Part shown: positions 17,770 through 27,212 of the stretch, one piece after another | Layout: each line of letters starts with the position of its first letter | Numbering within the stretch: the stretch's first letter is position 1 | Source: an uncultured Clostridium sp. | Lineage (GTDB): Bacteria > Bacillota > Clostridia > TANB77 > CAG-508 | Assembly (NCBI GenBank): GCA_947575605.1 | Contig: CANPNZ010000017.1 | Location: 1-38,957, forward strand | Direction of reading: 5' to 3' | Length of the DNA stretch: 38,957 bases | Made by a program: the position numbers and the translations under genes | Notes under the pieces: model-generated | What the model was told of the DNA's origin: nothing | What the model saw: only the letters and a program-made list of their open reading frames with translations | The model's database searches: none

Positions 17770-18507
17770 TTATCGAAATGACATTACCTCTTGCATGCAA
17801 TCATAAATCTTTTTAGCCCAATTAGGATCTGGAGGGCAATAAATAGGTCCTATATCTATCAATGTTCCACCCTTATAATACTTGCCTTCTGGATTTATGT
17901 AACATCTATAAAGCAAGTCCACACAGGCTCTAATTCCCTCTTCATCTGTTTCATAAGTTTTAAGGGTTTGGGTGTCTGGAATCATAATTGATCCATAATT
18001 ATGTTTTTGTATTTGTTCCTCAATATTTCCGCCCCAGCCTAATTCGTTTCCCATCAATCCACATACAAAGATTTCATTGATACTTAATTCTTTGCATAAA
18101 TCCCAGATGAATTCTGCATTTCTTTCATAGAGTCCTTCTGGATCATGCTTCTCATCAAAATTTAACAACCATTCAACAAAATCTTCTTTGGCTATCCCTA
18201 TTGTTTGATTCAATTTCATGTCCATTGAAATCTCAATTTCTTTGGGATTCTTATAAGGTGATGATACTTCCACAACTTCTTCTACAACTTTTACAATCTC
18301 TGCCCTTTTCTGCTCTTTTAGCCTATCTTTCACTTTTTGCACGAAGTCGTAGTTTTTTATGGCTCCCAATTGTACTTCAGCTATCATTCCTTTTGGTTTA
18401 AGCAGTATGTTCGAACTGTTGGAGTACACTCCTGTTCCTAGAGCAATTGCACTTAATAGTACAACTCCACCTTCTATAAACCGCTTTTTCCTTTGCTGTT
18501 TTTTCAT
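17770..18507 (-). CDS. Membrane-anchored GH73-like (lysozyme-fold) cell-wall hydrolase
   Basis: This 245-residue protein has a basic N-terminus and one hydrophobic segment (about 10-30) serving as signal or anchor, a linker (about 40-100), and a C-terminal lysozyme-fold domain (about 105-245). Features resembling GH73 glucosaminidases are Glu155 in LMGNELGWGG, HNYGSIM (169-175) and YKGGTLIDIGPIY with PNWAKKIYD (211-235). The likely role is peptidoglycan cleavage, possibly in sporulation given the SASP neighbour; this is inference. Codon 9 is CGG followed by TTT, the only in-frame CGG in the window not at a frameshift. GGAGG 6 nt upstream fixes the start. Confidence 0.7.
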   Translation of the reverse strand: MKKQQRKKRFIEGGVVLLSAIALGTGVYSNSSNILLKPKGMIAEVQLGAIKNYDFVQKVKDRLKEQKRAEIVKVVEEVVEVSSPYKNPKEIEISMDMKLNQTIGIAKEDFVEWLLNFDEKHDPEGLYERNAEFIWDLCKELSINEIFVCGLMGNELGWGGNIEEQIQKHNYGSIMIPDTQTLKTYETDEEGIRACVDLLYRCYINPEGKYYKGGTLIDIGPIYCPPDPNWAKKIYDCMQEVMSFR

Positions 18508-18539
18508 TTTTGTTTCCTCCTAATGTGTTTATCTTCTAT

Positions 18540-18568
18540 ATTATAACATTTTTTACATAATTTTGCAA
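18540..18568 (-). promoter_or_regulatory. Predicted promoter of the GH73-like gene
   Basis: TTGCAA (18568-18563) and TATAAT (18545-18540) on the minus strand have a 17-bp spacer. The -35 abuts the hpf terminator hairpin. Confidence 0.65.
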
Positions 18569-18610
18569 AAATCGGATTTAAAGATTGATTTTATCTTTAA
18601 ATCCGATTTT
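18568..18610 (-). terminator. 18-bp hairpin terminator of hpf
   Basis: Bases 18568-18585 (AAAATCGGATTTAAAGAT) are perfectly complementary to 18593-18610, with a 7-nt loop. On the minus strand the stem ends in a run of T, 23 nt after the hpf stop. Confidence 0.85.
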
Positions 18611-18632
18611 AATTTCAAATATTTTTCTATTT

Positions 18633-19160
18633 TTATGCTTCTGGTTCCACTAAACCATAATTTTTTCCATCTTTTAATTTGTGAATAGCATTTACCTTAC
18701 CTGTTTCCACATTAATAAATACTAAGAAATTGTGACTTGGTTTTTCTTTTAATTTTAAAACAGCATCTTCTGGTAACATAGGTTTAATCTCATAATAAGA
18801 TGTTTTTACTATTTCGTCAGCAATTTCAGCAATTGGATCGGTTACTGTTTCCAATGTTCTGATAGAAGCATCTTTCATCATTTTTTCTTTTTTTGTTTTT
18901 GCTTTTCTAATTTGTCCTTCTAGTATATCAATATCTTTATCAATAGAAGCATACATATCTTTGTCTTCTGTTACTGCTCTATATTTTTCGCCATTGGCTA
19001 TTACATAAATCTCTGCAACTTGCTCATTTTTTTCTGTTTTTAAGGTAACCTCTGCTTCTGCTTCCTCAAAATATTTATCGATTCTGTCTAATTTTCTTTC
19101 TACATAATCATTGATTGCTTCTGTTATTTTTAGCTCTTTTCCTGTTATTTTTATTTTCAT
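18633..19160 (-). CDS. hpf: Ribosome hibernation promoting factor, long form
   Basis: Long-form Hpf dimerises 70S ribosomes into inactive 100S particles in stationary phase or stress. The 175-residue protein has the N-terminal S30AE/YfiA domain (1-100: MKIKITGKELKITEAINDYV, RKLDRIDKYF). A variable linker rich in Lys follows, then the C-terminal dimerisation domain (about 120-175) with YYEIKPMLPEDAVLKL and HNFLVFINVETGKVNAIHK. GGGAG precedes the ATG. It has a near-consensus promoter and its own terminator. Confidence 0.96.
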   Translation of the reverse strand: MKIKITGKELKITEAINDYVERKLDRIDKYFEEAEAEVTLKTEKNEQVAEIYVIANGEKYRAVTEDKDMYASIDKDIDILEGQIRKAKTKKEKMMKDASIRTLETVTDPIAEIADEIVKTSYYEIKPMLPEDAVLKLKEKPSHNFLVFINVETGKVNAIHKLKDGKNYGLVEPEA

Positions 19161-19190
19161 AATAATCGCTCCCTTCTCTTTTATGGCTTT

Positions 19191-19219
19191 ATTATATACA
19201 TTATTTTTTTAGTTGTCAA
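19191..19219 (-). promoter_or_regulatory. Consensus sigma-A promoter of hpf
   Basis: TTGACA (19219-19214) and TATAAT (19196-19191) on the minus strand have a 17-bp spacer, a perfect match to both consensus hexamers. Confidence 0.8.
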
Positions 19220-19220
19220 G

Positions 19221-19342
19221 AAAAGTTGCCACTGGGGACGGACCTTTTTGGCAACTAATGTAGTTACTATTATTTAGATTGTATGGTATATAAAAAATAA
19301 ATAAAAGATTGCCAAAAAGGTCCGTCCCCAGTGGCAACTTTT
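19221..19342. repeat. 34-bp perfect inverted repeat overlapping the recO stop
   Basis: Bases 19221-19254 (AAAAGTTGCCACTGGGGACG...) are exactly complementary to 19309-19342, with a 54-nt spacer. The outer arm on the recO side overlaps the recO stop codon, and the other lies against the hpf -35. It carries the GGGGACGGACC and TTTTTGGCA modules seen in other GGGAC-type repeats here. It can serve as the recO terminator, and its form suggests a REP-like or miniature mobile element. Confidence 0.8.
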
Positions 19343-20070
19343 AAAACAAGTCTTCTAATTTATATTCTTTTTCTAATTTCTCATTAAAATAAAGTTTGGT
19401 CACTAATTTAAATTCTTCCAAAGCCTCATCCTTTAGATTAAAGGAATACAATTTTTTAGGAGGAGCTGTTACCGTATACTTAATCGCATTTAATGTACTT
19501 TCCTTAATGGCAATCGTACTGGTATCTTGTTGTCCACATATCTTACATTTTAACCCATTGTCTCTTATACTAAAATAAGTTAATTTTTCTTCTTCCTTAC
19601 AAGCTGTACATCTTATGACTTGCGGGGTAAAACCTAAAATACATAACAATCGTAATTTAAATATTCCCAATACCATATCTAAATCTTTGTCCGTTTCTGA
19701 TATGGTATAAAGCGTATTTAATAACAATTGTAATATTTTATAACAATTTTGATTTTCATGTGTCACATCTTGCACAATCTTATTTATATGTACTGCATAT
19801 TTTAATTTGTCCAAATCAATTCTAAGATTATAAAAAACTTCAATCGGTTCCACTGAATTGATATGATACGTTTGAGAGCCTTTAAATACCAAATATTCTC
19901 CAAAACAAAATATTTGTGTTCCAGCCAAAAGAGCACTTTTCGGTCTTCTTGCTCCTTTGGCTACACACGAAATTTTTCCGTACATTTGGCGTTAAAATCG
20001 TAAGCATTTTATCAAAATCTCCCATATTGCTTTCTGCCAATACAATTCCATTTATTTTTACATTTGCCAT
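19341..20070 (-). CDS. recO: DNA repair protein RecO, with CGG-A +1 shift
   Basis: RecO loads RecA on SSB-coated DNA in RecFOR repair. Codons 1-30 (MANVKINGIVLAESNMGDFD to LTPNV) are in one frame. Codon 31 is CGG (starting at C19980), after which the frame closes at once. Omitting that C gives GGA and continues as GKISCVAKGARRPKS and the rest of RecO in the next frame, exactly at the conserved LT..xGKI segment of the OB fold. The shifted product is 242 residues, normal for RecO. The zinc-binding CTAC...CKIC (two CxxC) and the C-terminal helical region are intact. AAAAGGA precedes the ATG. Confidence 0.9.
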
Positions 20071-20131
20071 TTTCTATTATCCTTTTTATTTATTTCTTTA
20101 TTCTCTTTTTGTTCCTTTATGATTACGATAT

Positions 20132-20323
20132 CTATTCGTTGTTATTTTCATTGCCATTAAATTTATTGTTCCTTATAAAAGGAGTGTCCCTCAATCCCTC
20201 TTTTAGGGATTTTGAAGAACGTCCCTCTATCCCTTTTTCGATATTTTCGATTTGTTTCAATTCCATAAATGTATTAATATCTCCTGTATTTTTAAAGGTT
20301 TCCCATGCTATTTTTTTAATCAT
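20132..20323 (-). CDS. yqzL: YqzL-family small protein with repeat-derived tail
   Basis: The first part, MIKKIAWETFKNTGDINTFM, then ELKQIE, matches the small YqzL family (about 45 residues), which sits between era and recO in Bacillus. The position is the same here. The role is unknown. The remaining 37 or so residues (EGRSSKSLKEGLRDTPFIR and a polar Asn/Glu tail) are encoded by GGGAT/GGGAC-type repeat sequence at about 20175-20235, so the tail is probably a late addition. Start 20323 is preferred over 20344 because GAAGGAAG lies 7 nt before it. Confidence 0.8.
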   Translation of the reverse strand: MIKKIAWETFKNTGDINTFMELKQIENIEKGIEGRSSKSLKEGLRDTPFIRNNKFNGNENNNE

Positions 20324-20432
20324 AAGCTCACTTCCTTCATTCATTTAAAGTTTTACCTTTAATTTTATCTTTTGCACTTTTACTGTTTTTTATACAATTT
20401 TTGGTTATTAATTAGCTATCATAAGTATCTAA

Positions 20433-21329
20433 TTATTTTAATTTAAATTTATTAACAATAGAATCATTCGATTGCCAATCTTCTTTGACTTTTACCCAAG
20501 TTTTTAAATTTACTTTTATACCAAAATTCTGCTCCATGTCAATTCTAGCACTTTTTCCAATTCTTTTTAGCATTTCGCCATTTTTTCCAATAATAATACC
20601 TTTATGTGATTCTCTTAAACAATAGATAATAGCCTCTATATCATAAATTTCTTCTCCTTGCTTATTTTTTCTTTGTTTCATTTTTTCTACTTCTATATAA
20701 ATTCCATGTGGTACTTCATCTTGTAACATTTTTAATGCCTTTTCACGAATGGTTTCTTCTGCTAACTGTCTTAATGTCTGATCGGTATATTCCTCTATAT
20801 CATAATATGCTGGACCTGGTTTTAAGTTCTTTTCAATTTCATCTAATATAATTTCTTTATATTTAGAATTGGTTGCAGAAATAGGAATTACAGCCTCAAA
20901 ATCATATTCCTTACTATAAATAGTAATCAAATTTAAAAGACTCTCTCTTTTTACCATATCAATCTTATTAATTATTAAAATCGTTTTCCTTTTTGCTTCC
21001 TTTATTTTTTCTAATATAATACGATCTCCTCTTCCTATCTCCTTACTGGTTGCTTCTATTAAAAATAAAACCACATCACTGTCTGGTATACTAGAAAAAG
21101 AAGTTTCTACCATCGTTTCATTCAATTTAGTCTTTGGCTTATGAATACCTGGTGTATCAATAAAAATAATCTGACTCTTCTCTCTATTTACAATTCCTTT
21201 AATTGCTGTTCTCGTTGTTTGTACTTTATTAGCAATAGCAGCCACTTTTTCTCCTACTAATAAATTTAATAACGTAGACTTTCCTACATTTGTTCTTCCA
21301 ATTAGTGTTACAAATCCTGATTTAAACAT
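20433..21329 (-). CDS. era: Ribosome-assembly GTPase Era
   Basis: Era binds the 3' end of 16S rRNA and helps small-subunit maturation. The 298-residue protein has the G domain (1-170) with G1 GRTNVGKS, G3 DTPGIHKPK and G4 NKID, then a KH domain (about 205-290) with GIIIGKNGEMLKRIG. AGGAG lies 8 nt before the ATG. It is upstream of yqzL and recO on the same strand, the usual cluster order. It is intact and contains no in-frame CGG. Confidence 0.97.
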   Translation of the reverse strand: MFKSGFVTLIGRTNVGKSTLLNLLVGEKVAAIANKVQTTRTAIKGIVNREKSQIIFIDTPGIHKPKTKLNETMVETSFSSIPDSDVVLFLIEATSKEIGRGDRIILEKIKEAKRKTILIINKIDMVKRESLLNLITIYSKEYDFEAVIPISATNSKYKEIILDEIEKNLKPGPAYYDIEEYTDQTLRQLAEETIREKALKMLQDEVPHGIYIEVEKMKQRKNKQGEEIYDIEAIIYCLRESHKGIIIGKNGEMLKRIGKSARIDMEQNFGIKVNLKTWVKVKEDWQSNDSIVNKFKLK

Positions 21330-21356
21330 TTATTTTTCTCCTTTTTTGGCAAGTTT

Positions 21357-21617
21357 GGGACAGGCACGACTTATCCCTTTTGGTGTATTCTGGGATAGGC
21401 ACAAACTCGTCAGATTAGTTGTGGCGGGTTTGGGACAGGCACAAACTCGCCATTTCTATTTTTACTTTTCTATTATACACTATTTTTTCGCTAAATTTGT
21501 AGAATTTGAAAATTTTTTTGAAATTTATTTTTTCTTTTTAATTAAATAAAAATAAATTCAATTTGGCGAGTTTGGGACAGGTACCGATTGACCATTTTTG
21601 AATAATTTGGGACAGGT
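21357..21617. repeat. Cluster of five GGGACAGG-type short repeats
   Basis: The 451-bp gap between era and the glycosyltransferase gene holds no gene. It contains GGGACAGGCAC at 21357-21367, GGGATAGGCAC at 21392-21402, GGGACAGGCAC at 21432-21442, GGGACAGGTAC at 21574-21584 and GGGACAGGT at 21609-21617. Several copies are flanked by GGCGAGTTT or ACAAACTCG, which are complementary to each other and can fold into hairpins. Related copies occur at 26053, 26088 and 36344. They are irregularly spaced, so this is not a CRISPR array. Confidence 0.75.
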
Positions 21618-21699
21618 TTAAATTACAGAATTAAGTTTTTTAAATTACTTCTTATATTATAAAACAAAAAACAAAACTTACCTAACTAAGCCATGTTAA

Positions 21700-21720
21700 A
21701 AAGCCCACATCGCGGGCTTT
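21700..21720 (-). terminator. Terminator of the GT4 gene
   Basis: AAAGCCC (21700-21706) and GGGCTTT (21714-21720) form a 7-bp stem. On the minus strand it is followed by TTTTTAAC, 61 nt after the gene end. Confidence 0.75.
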
Positions 21721-21780
21721 GGCTTTTATGGTTCTAATTCTTATTTTTAATAAATGGTATGTTTTATTATGATTTCATTG

Positions 21781-23073
21781 TCACGCATAGGCTTGACGCT
21801 TTTTAAAGCTAAGTAAATTGGTAATTTCGTTTTCTGTATTTTTTGCTTTTTTCGTTTTTCTGGCTCTTTCTTGTTCCAACTCTCTTTTTTGTTTTTCTGC
21901 CATAGATTGACAAATTGCTTTTTGGTAAGTGAAGTGTGTATCTTGTGCAATTTTACTCCAGTTATACTGATTTCTTACTTTATTTTTTGCCTTTTTGGTT
22001 ATTTCGCTACAAAGTTTATAATCATATAATAATTCTAAGATAGAATCTGCTAACGAATTGGCATTTCCACAATATGCTTTCATTCCATTTACTTTATGTT
22101 CTACTATTTCGTTTAATCCTCCAATGTCTGAAACAACTACTGGATTTTCTGATAACATGGCTTCTAATGCTACAATTCCAAATGGTTCATAGGTACTTGG
22201 AAATACTGATATATCAGCTGCTTTATACATTTTTTGTACATCTTTTCCATTCATATATCCTGCAAAATATACTTTGTTTCCTATTCCCATCGCTTCTACT
22301 TGTTGTTTTAATTCATCTATCATGCCACCTTTTCCACAAATGACAAGCTTGGCATCGTGATAACCTGCTAATATTTTAGGCATCGCCGAAATGAGATGTT
22401 GTACTCCTTTTTCATAAACTAATCTTCCCATAAATAATATAATTTTTTCATTGTCCATTGCATATTTTCTTCTGAAGTCATAGTCTCTTTCGATTCCATT
22501 AAATAAATTTAAGTTGACACCATTTGGTACAACATTGATTTTTTCATAGGGAAGTCCAAATAGTCGTTGTAATTCATTTTTCATGTAATTACTATTAACA
22601 ATTACTTCTGCTGATTCATAGGTTAACATCCATTCTGTATCATTGATATATCTTTGTTGTTCATCATGAATTCCACTATTTCTTCCTGCTTCTGTTGCAT
22701 GAATGGTAGATACAATTGGTATGTTGTATGAATTTTTTAACGTTTTTGCACTGTAAGCTACCAACCAATCATGGGCATGAATGACATCAAATTTTCCTTG
22801 TTCTGCTATAATTTCATTCGCTTTCGCAAGCATGCTAAAATTCATTTGCATAACCCAATCAATAAAATTATTGGGATTTATCATATAATTGTCTACTCGA
22901 TATACTTTTACTCCTTTGTCATCTTCAAAATAAGGTGCTTCACCATCACGATAGGTTATAACGGTTACATCATGACCATCTTTTAATAATGTTCTTGATA
23001 AGTCATACACAACTCTTGCAATCCCTCCTACCACTCTTGGTGGATATTCCCATGTTAGCATCAATATTTTCAT
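21781..23073 (-). CDS. GT4-family glycosyltransferase
   Basis: This is a 430-residue GT-B fold enzyme. The N-terminal acceptor domain starts KILMLTWEYPPRVVGGIARV, with the glycine loop that holds the sugar nucleotide, and contains DVIHAHDWL. The C-terminal donor domain has ILFMGRLVYEKGVQHLI and the EX7E-type segment FPSTYEPFGIVALEAM. The resemblance is to GT4 glycogen/starch-synthase-like enzymes of Clostridia, so it may make an alpha-glucan or a surface glycan. Donor and acceptor are not determined by sequence. A charged, Lys/Arg/Glu-rich tail (about 395-430) follows the domain. AGGAAG lies 8 nt before the ATG. Confidence 0.88.
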   Translation of the reverse strand: MKILMLTWEYPPRVVGGIARVVYDLSRTLLKDGHDVTVITYRDGEAPYFEDDKGVKVYRVDNYMINPNNFIDWVMQMNFSMLAKANEIIAEQGKFDVIHAHDWLVAYSAKTLKNSYNIPIVSTIHATEAGRNSGIHDEQQRYINDTEWMLTYESAEVIVNSNYMKNELQRLFGLPYEKINVVPNGVNLNLFNGIERDYDFRRKYAMDNEKIILFMGRLVYEKGVQHLISAMPKILAGYHDAKLVICGKGGMIDELKQQVEAMGIGNKVYFAGYMNGKDVQKMYKAADISVFPSTYEPFGIVALEAMLSENPVVVSDIGGLNEIVEHKVNGMKAYCGNANSLADSILELLYDYKLCSEITKKAKNKVRNQYNWSKIAQDTHFTYQKAICQSMAEKQKRELEQERARKTKKAKNTENEITNLLSFKKRQAYA

Positions 23074-23140
23074 GGTTTTTCTTCCTTTCTTCCTTATTTT
23101 CTTTTGTTCCTTTTGTTTTTTGACATTTTTCTTTTTCTAT

Positions 23141-23169
23141 ATTGTATACAACTTTTTCTAAATTGTAAA
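23141..23169 (-). promoter_or_regulatory. Predicted promoter of the GT4 gene
   Basis: TTTACA (23169-23164) and TACAAT (23146-23141) on the minus strand have a 17-bp spacer. Confidence 0.55.
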
Positions 23170-23225
23170 CGCTTTTTGAAAATTTCTTTGTATTTTTAAT
23201 AATTCTAAACTTTCACTTAGAAATA

Positions 23226-23258
23226 TAAAAGGACTCAAGCTCTTATAGCCTAAATCCT
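23226..23258 (-). terminator. Terminator downstream of the WG-repeat gene
   Basis: On the minus strand AGGATTTAGGCT pairs with AGCTTGAGTCCT over 12 positions, including three G-T wobbles, with a 5-nt loop. It is followed by TTTTAT. Confidence 0.7.
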
Positions 23259-23291
23259 CTTTTACCTTAATACTTTCCTTATTTTCTGATA

Positions 23292-24866
23292 TTACTCTTC
23301 TTGATTATCATTATTATCGCCATTGTCGTTATTGTCGTAATGATTATCACTATTATCTCCATTATCATAATCATTATCGTTATTGTCGCCATTATCATTG
23401 TTGTTATCGTTCTCTTGTCTTTCTTCTTCGTTGTTATTTTCATTTTCTGAGTCAGAATTATTATCATTGTTGTTATTTCTTCTATTATCATCGTTTGCAT
23501 TGTTAGAATTTTCCGTATTTCTTGTTTGATTGTTAGTTCCTGATTTTGCTGTTATCCCGTTTAAGTCCATCCATTCTTCTGCATCGATTTTTTGATCATT
23601 TATCGCAATATAATAATGTCTTTCTCCTCCACTAATTTCCATATAAATGTCATCTGCCACTATCGCAAATAATTCTACTCCTGATGCATTAATTAGCGTA
23701 TATTTTTTGTCCTTACAAGCTACTAATACATTATAATTTGGAATGACCAATAAATTTAGTGCATCTTTATTGTTAGAAGCAATGTACCCTAAACTATCGT
23801 ATTTGTATTCTGTTAGCTGATTTCCATTTTTATCATATAAACTCCAATATTTATCTTTTCTAACTGGTATTAAACCATCTGCTAATAGATATCGATTTTT
23901 TATGTTATTTTGCGAAAATTTTGAAATATCAATTCCAATGGCATCATTTTCTATATAAATTTTAGTATTACCTCTAATGTCTATCACACCATATTTATTA
24001 TCCTGTGTTACTACATATAAGCCTGAATCACTATCCATCAACTCAATACTATCATATCTGATTTGAATTTTCGTTTCTCGATTGGTTGACATGATTCCTA
24101 CTTTTTTATTATTTTCTACTAAGAAATCTCCTGTATTGACAAGATATGTTATACTATCATATTTAGGCTCTAAGATTGTATTTCCATCGACTCCTATTAC
24201 TCCATATTGTTTTTTGTCTTTTAATACAATTAACATATTATTTAAAATAGCTTTTTGATTGACAAAATTACTATCTAATTCTGTATAGCCATAATCTAAT
24301 ATTTTACTTGCATAATATTCGTATAAATATGGCATAGTATAAATCGTAATTCTATTTGCTTCTTGTTCGTAACTAAAGCTAATATTAAATGCTTTTTCTA
24401 ATCCTTCTGTTGATACATATAATACACCATTAATTGCTTTTACTGGTTTTTTAATATAGACATATTCATAATCGGCATCTTTTTGTGTCAAGTCTAATTT
24501 ATATATTTTATTTTCCCCTAATTCAAAGTTGGCAATTTCATTTTCATTTTGTACATAACATTTACTTTGCTGTTCTGATTTTTCACTATATTCCCCATTA
24601 AAGCTATCATAACCAAAGTAAGTCGCAATTTCTTTAATTGGTGCATAAATCGTGCCATCACTTTCAAATACTAACATATTTTTTAGCTTTTCATTGGCTT
24701 GTCCATCCATTGTTAATCTCATAATGGTACTTTGAATATAGGCTAAATAAGATATAATTGCTATGATAATAATAACTACCAAAATAATAGCAACTAAAAT
24801 AATTTTAGTTGTTCTTTTTTTCTTTTTTTCTTCTTTATTTTGAAAGCTCTCTTCAATTAAATTCAT
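23292..24866 (-). CDS. Membrane-anchored WG-repeat protein with Asp/Asn tail
   Basis: This 524-residue protein starts MNLIEESFQNKEEKKKK, then has one TM helix (about 25-48) and an extracytoplasmic part. Residues of about 60-160 resemble the copper-amine-oxidase N-terminal-like stalk domain (SDGTIYAPIKEIATYFGY). About 180-410 hold several WG/KWG repeats such as KQYGVIGVDGNTILEPKYDS and NKYGVIDIRGNTKIY. The last 80 or so residues are low-complexity Asn/Asp/Glu/Gly. The role is unknown; WG repeats suggest a beta-propeller-like binding surface. An ATG at 24881 lies inside the GGAGG site, so 24866 (8 nt after GGAGG) is the start. It follows tgt by 15 nt. Confidence 0.8.
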   Translation of the reverse strand: MNLIEESFQNKEEKKKKRTTKIILVAIILVVIIIIAIISYLAYIQSTIMRLTMDGQANEKLKNMLVFESDGTIYAPIKEIATYFGYDSFNGEYSEKSEQQSKCYVQNENEIANFELGENKIYKLDLTQKDADYEYVYIKKPVKAINGVLYVSTEGLEKAFNISFSYEQEANRITIYTMPYLYEYYASKILDYGYTELDSNFVNQKAILNNMLIVLKDKKQYGVIGVDGNTILEPKYDSITYLVNTGDFLVENNKKVGIMSTNRETKIQIRYDSIELMDSDSGLYVVTQDNKYGVIDIRGNTKIYIENDAIGIDISKFSQNNIKNRYLLADGLIPVRKDKYWSLYDKNGNQLTEYKYDSLGYIASNNKDALNLLVIPNYNVLVACKDKKYTLINASGVELFAIVADDIYMEISGGERHYYIAINDQKIDAEEWMDLNGITAKSGTNNQTRNTENSNNANDDNRRNNNNDNNSDSENENNNEEERQENDNNNDNGDNNDNDYDNGDNSDNHYDNNDNGDNNDNQEE

Positions 24867-24881
24867 CCTATATACCTCCAT

Positions 24882-26096
<1,215 letters not shown>

Positions 26097-26111
26097 TAAA
26101 ACACGCTACTC

Positions 26112-27137
26112 TTAGGTTTCTATAAACATGGCATCTCCAAAACTAAAAAAGCGATATTTCTGTTTGACAGCTTCTTGATAGGCTTTCATGATATAATCTT
26201 TTCCGGCCAATGCTGATACTAACATTAATAGAGTAGATTGTGGTAAATGAAAATTCGTAATTAACCCATCTAGTATTTTAAATTGATAACCTGGATAGAT
26301 AAATATTTGAGTATCCCCTTCTGTTGCTTTCACATAACCATTTTCATCTGCAATGGTTTCTAGCACTCTACAAGAAGTAGTCCCCACTGCTATTATTCTT
26401 TTACCGTTTTTCTTTGCCTGATTGATTTTATCGACGTCCTCTTGTTTGATATAAAAATGTTCTGCGTGCATTTGATGGGCTTCTACGGTCTCTTCTTTTA
26501 CTGGTCGAAATGTTCCAATTCCAACGTGCAAAGTTACATTGGCTATTACAATTCCTTTTTGTTGCAATTTTTCTAATAGTTCTTCTGTAAAATGCAATCC
26601 TGCCGTTGGTGCTGCTGCTGATCCATTATATTTAGCATATATGGTTTGATATCTGTCTTTTTCTTTTAATTCTTCATGAATATAAGGTGGTAATGGCATA
26701 AGACCAATTTGATCTAAAATTTCATTAAAAATTCCTTCGTAATGGAATTCTACTTTCCTGGTTCCTCCTGGCATTACTTCTAATATTTCTGCATTTAATA
26801 AACCATCACCAAAAATCACATTGGTTCCAATGTGAAGCTTATTTCCTGGTCTGACAATACATTCCCAAATATCTTTTTCTATATTATTTAATAGTAAAAA
26901 TTCAACTTTAGCTCCCGTTTCTTTTTTTCCATATAAACGTGCTGGTATTACTTTCGTATTGTTTCTGACTAATACATCGCCTGGTTTTAAATATTCTAGG
27001 ATATCTTTAAATATTTTGTGTTCTATGGTTTGCTTTTTTTTGTTTAATACCATTAATCTGGATGTATCTCTTTTTTCTATTGGTGTTTGTGCAATTAATT
27101 CTTCTGGTAGTTCATAATTAAATTCTGATACTTTCAC
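26112..27137 (-). CDS. queA: S-adenosylmethionine:tRNA ribosyltransferase-isomerase
   Basis: QueA transfers the ribosyl moiety of SAM to preQ1-tRNA to form epoxyqueuosine, the step after Tgt. The 341-residue sequence covers the whole family: [19 protein letters not shown] at the N-terminus, [48 protein letters not shown], and the C-terminal [15 protein letters not shown] with [13 protein letters not shown]. It starts with GTG at 27137, 6 nt after AGGAG. The queA-tgt pairing with no queC-E, queF or queG nearby fits salvage or distant synthesis. Confidence 0.97.
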   Translation of the reverse strand: MKVSEFNYELPEELIAQTPIEKRDTSRLMVLNKKKQTIEHKIFKDILEYLKPGDVLVRNNTKVIPARLYGKKETGAKVEFLLLNNIEKDIWECIVRPGNKLHIGTNVIFGDGLLNAEILEVMPGGTRKVEFHYEGIFNEILDQIGLMPLPPYIHEELKEKDRYQTIYAKYNGSAAAPTAGLHFTEELLEKLQQKGIVIANVTLHVGIGTFRPVKEETVEAHQMHAEHFYIKQEDVDKINQAKKNGKRIIAVGTTSCRVLETIADENGYVKATEGDTQIFIYPGYQFKILDGLITNFHLPQSTLLMLVSALAGKDYIMKAYQEAVKQKYRFFSFGDAMFIET

Positions 27138-27180
27138 GATTTCTCCTATCTTTTTTCTTAATTTTAGGGAATAAAGAAAA

Positions 27181-27207
27181 GTCCTAGTAAGAGTGTCCCC
27201 TAATCCC
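27181..27207. repeat. GGGATTAGGGGACACTC repeat at a gene end
   Basis: Minus-strand GGGATTAGGGGACACTC (27207-27191), followed by ACTAGGAC, lies 6 nt past the stop of the metallopeptidase gene. It closely matches 20198-20181, inside the yqzL tail (GGGATTGAGGGACACTC). Confidence 0.6.
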
Positions 27208-27212
27208 TGTTC

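Noticed and set aside
21357..21617. CRISPR-like array
   Set aside because: Repeats are short, unevenly spaced, degenerate and in mixed flanking contexts; there are no cas genes.
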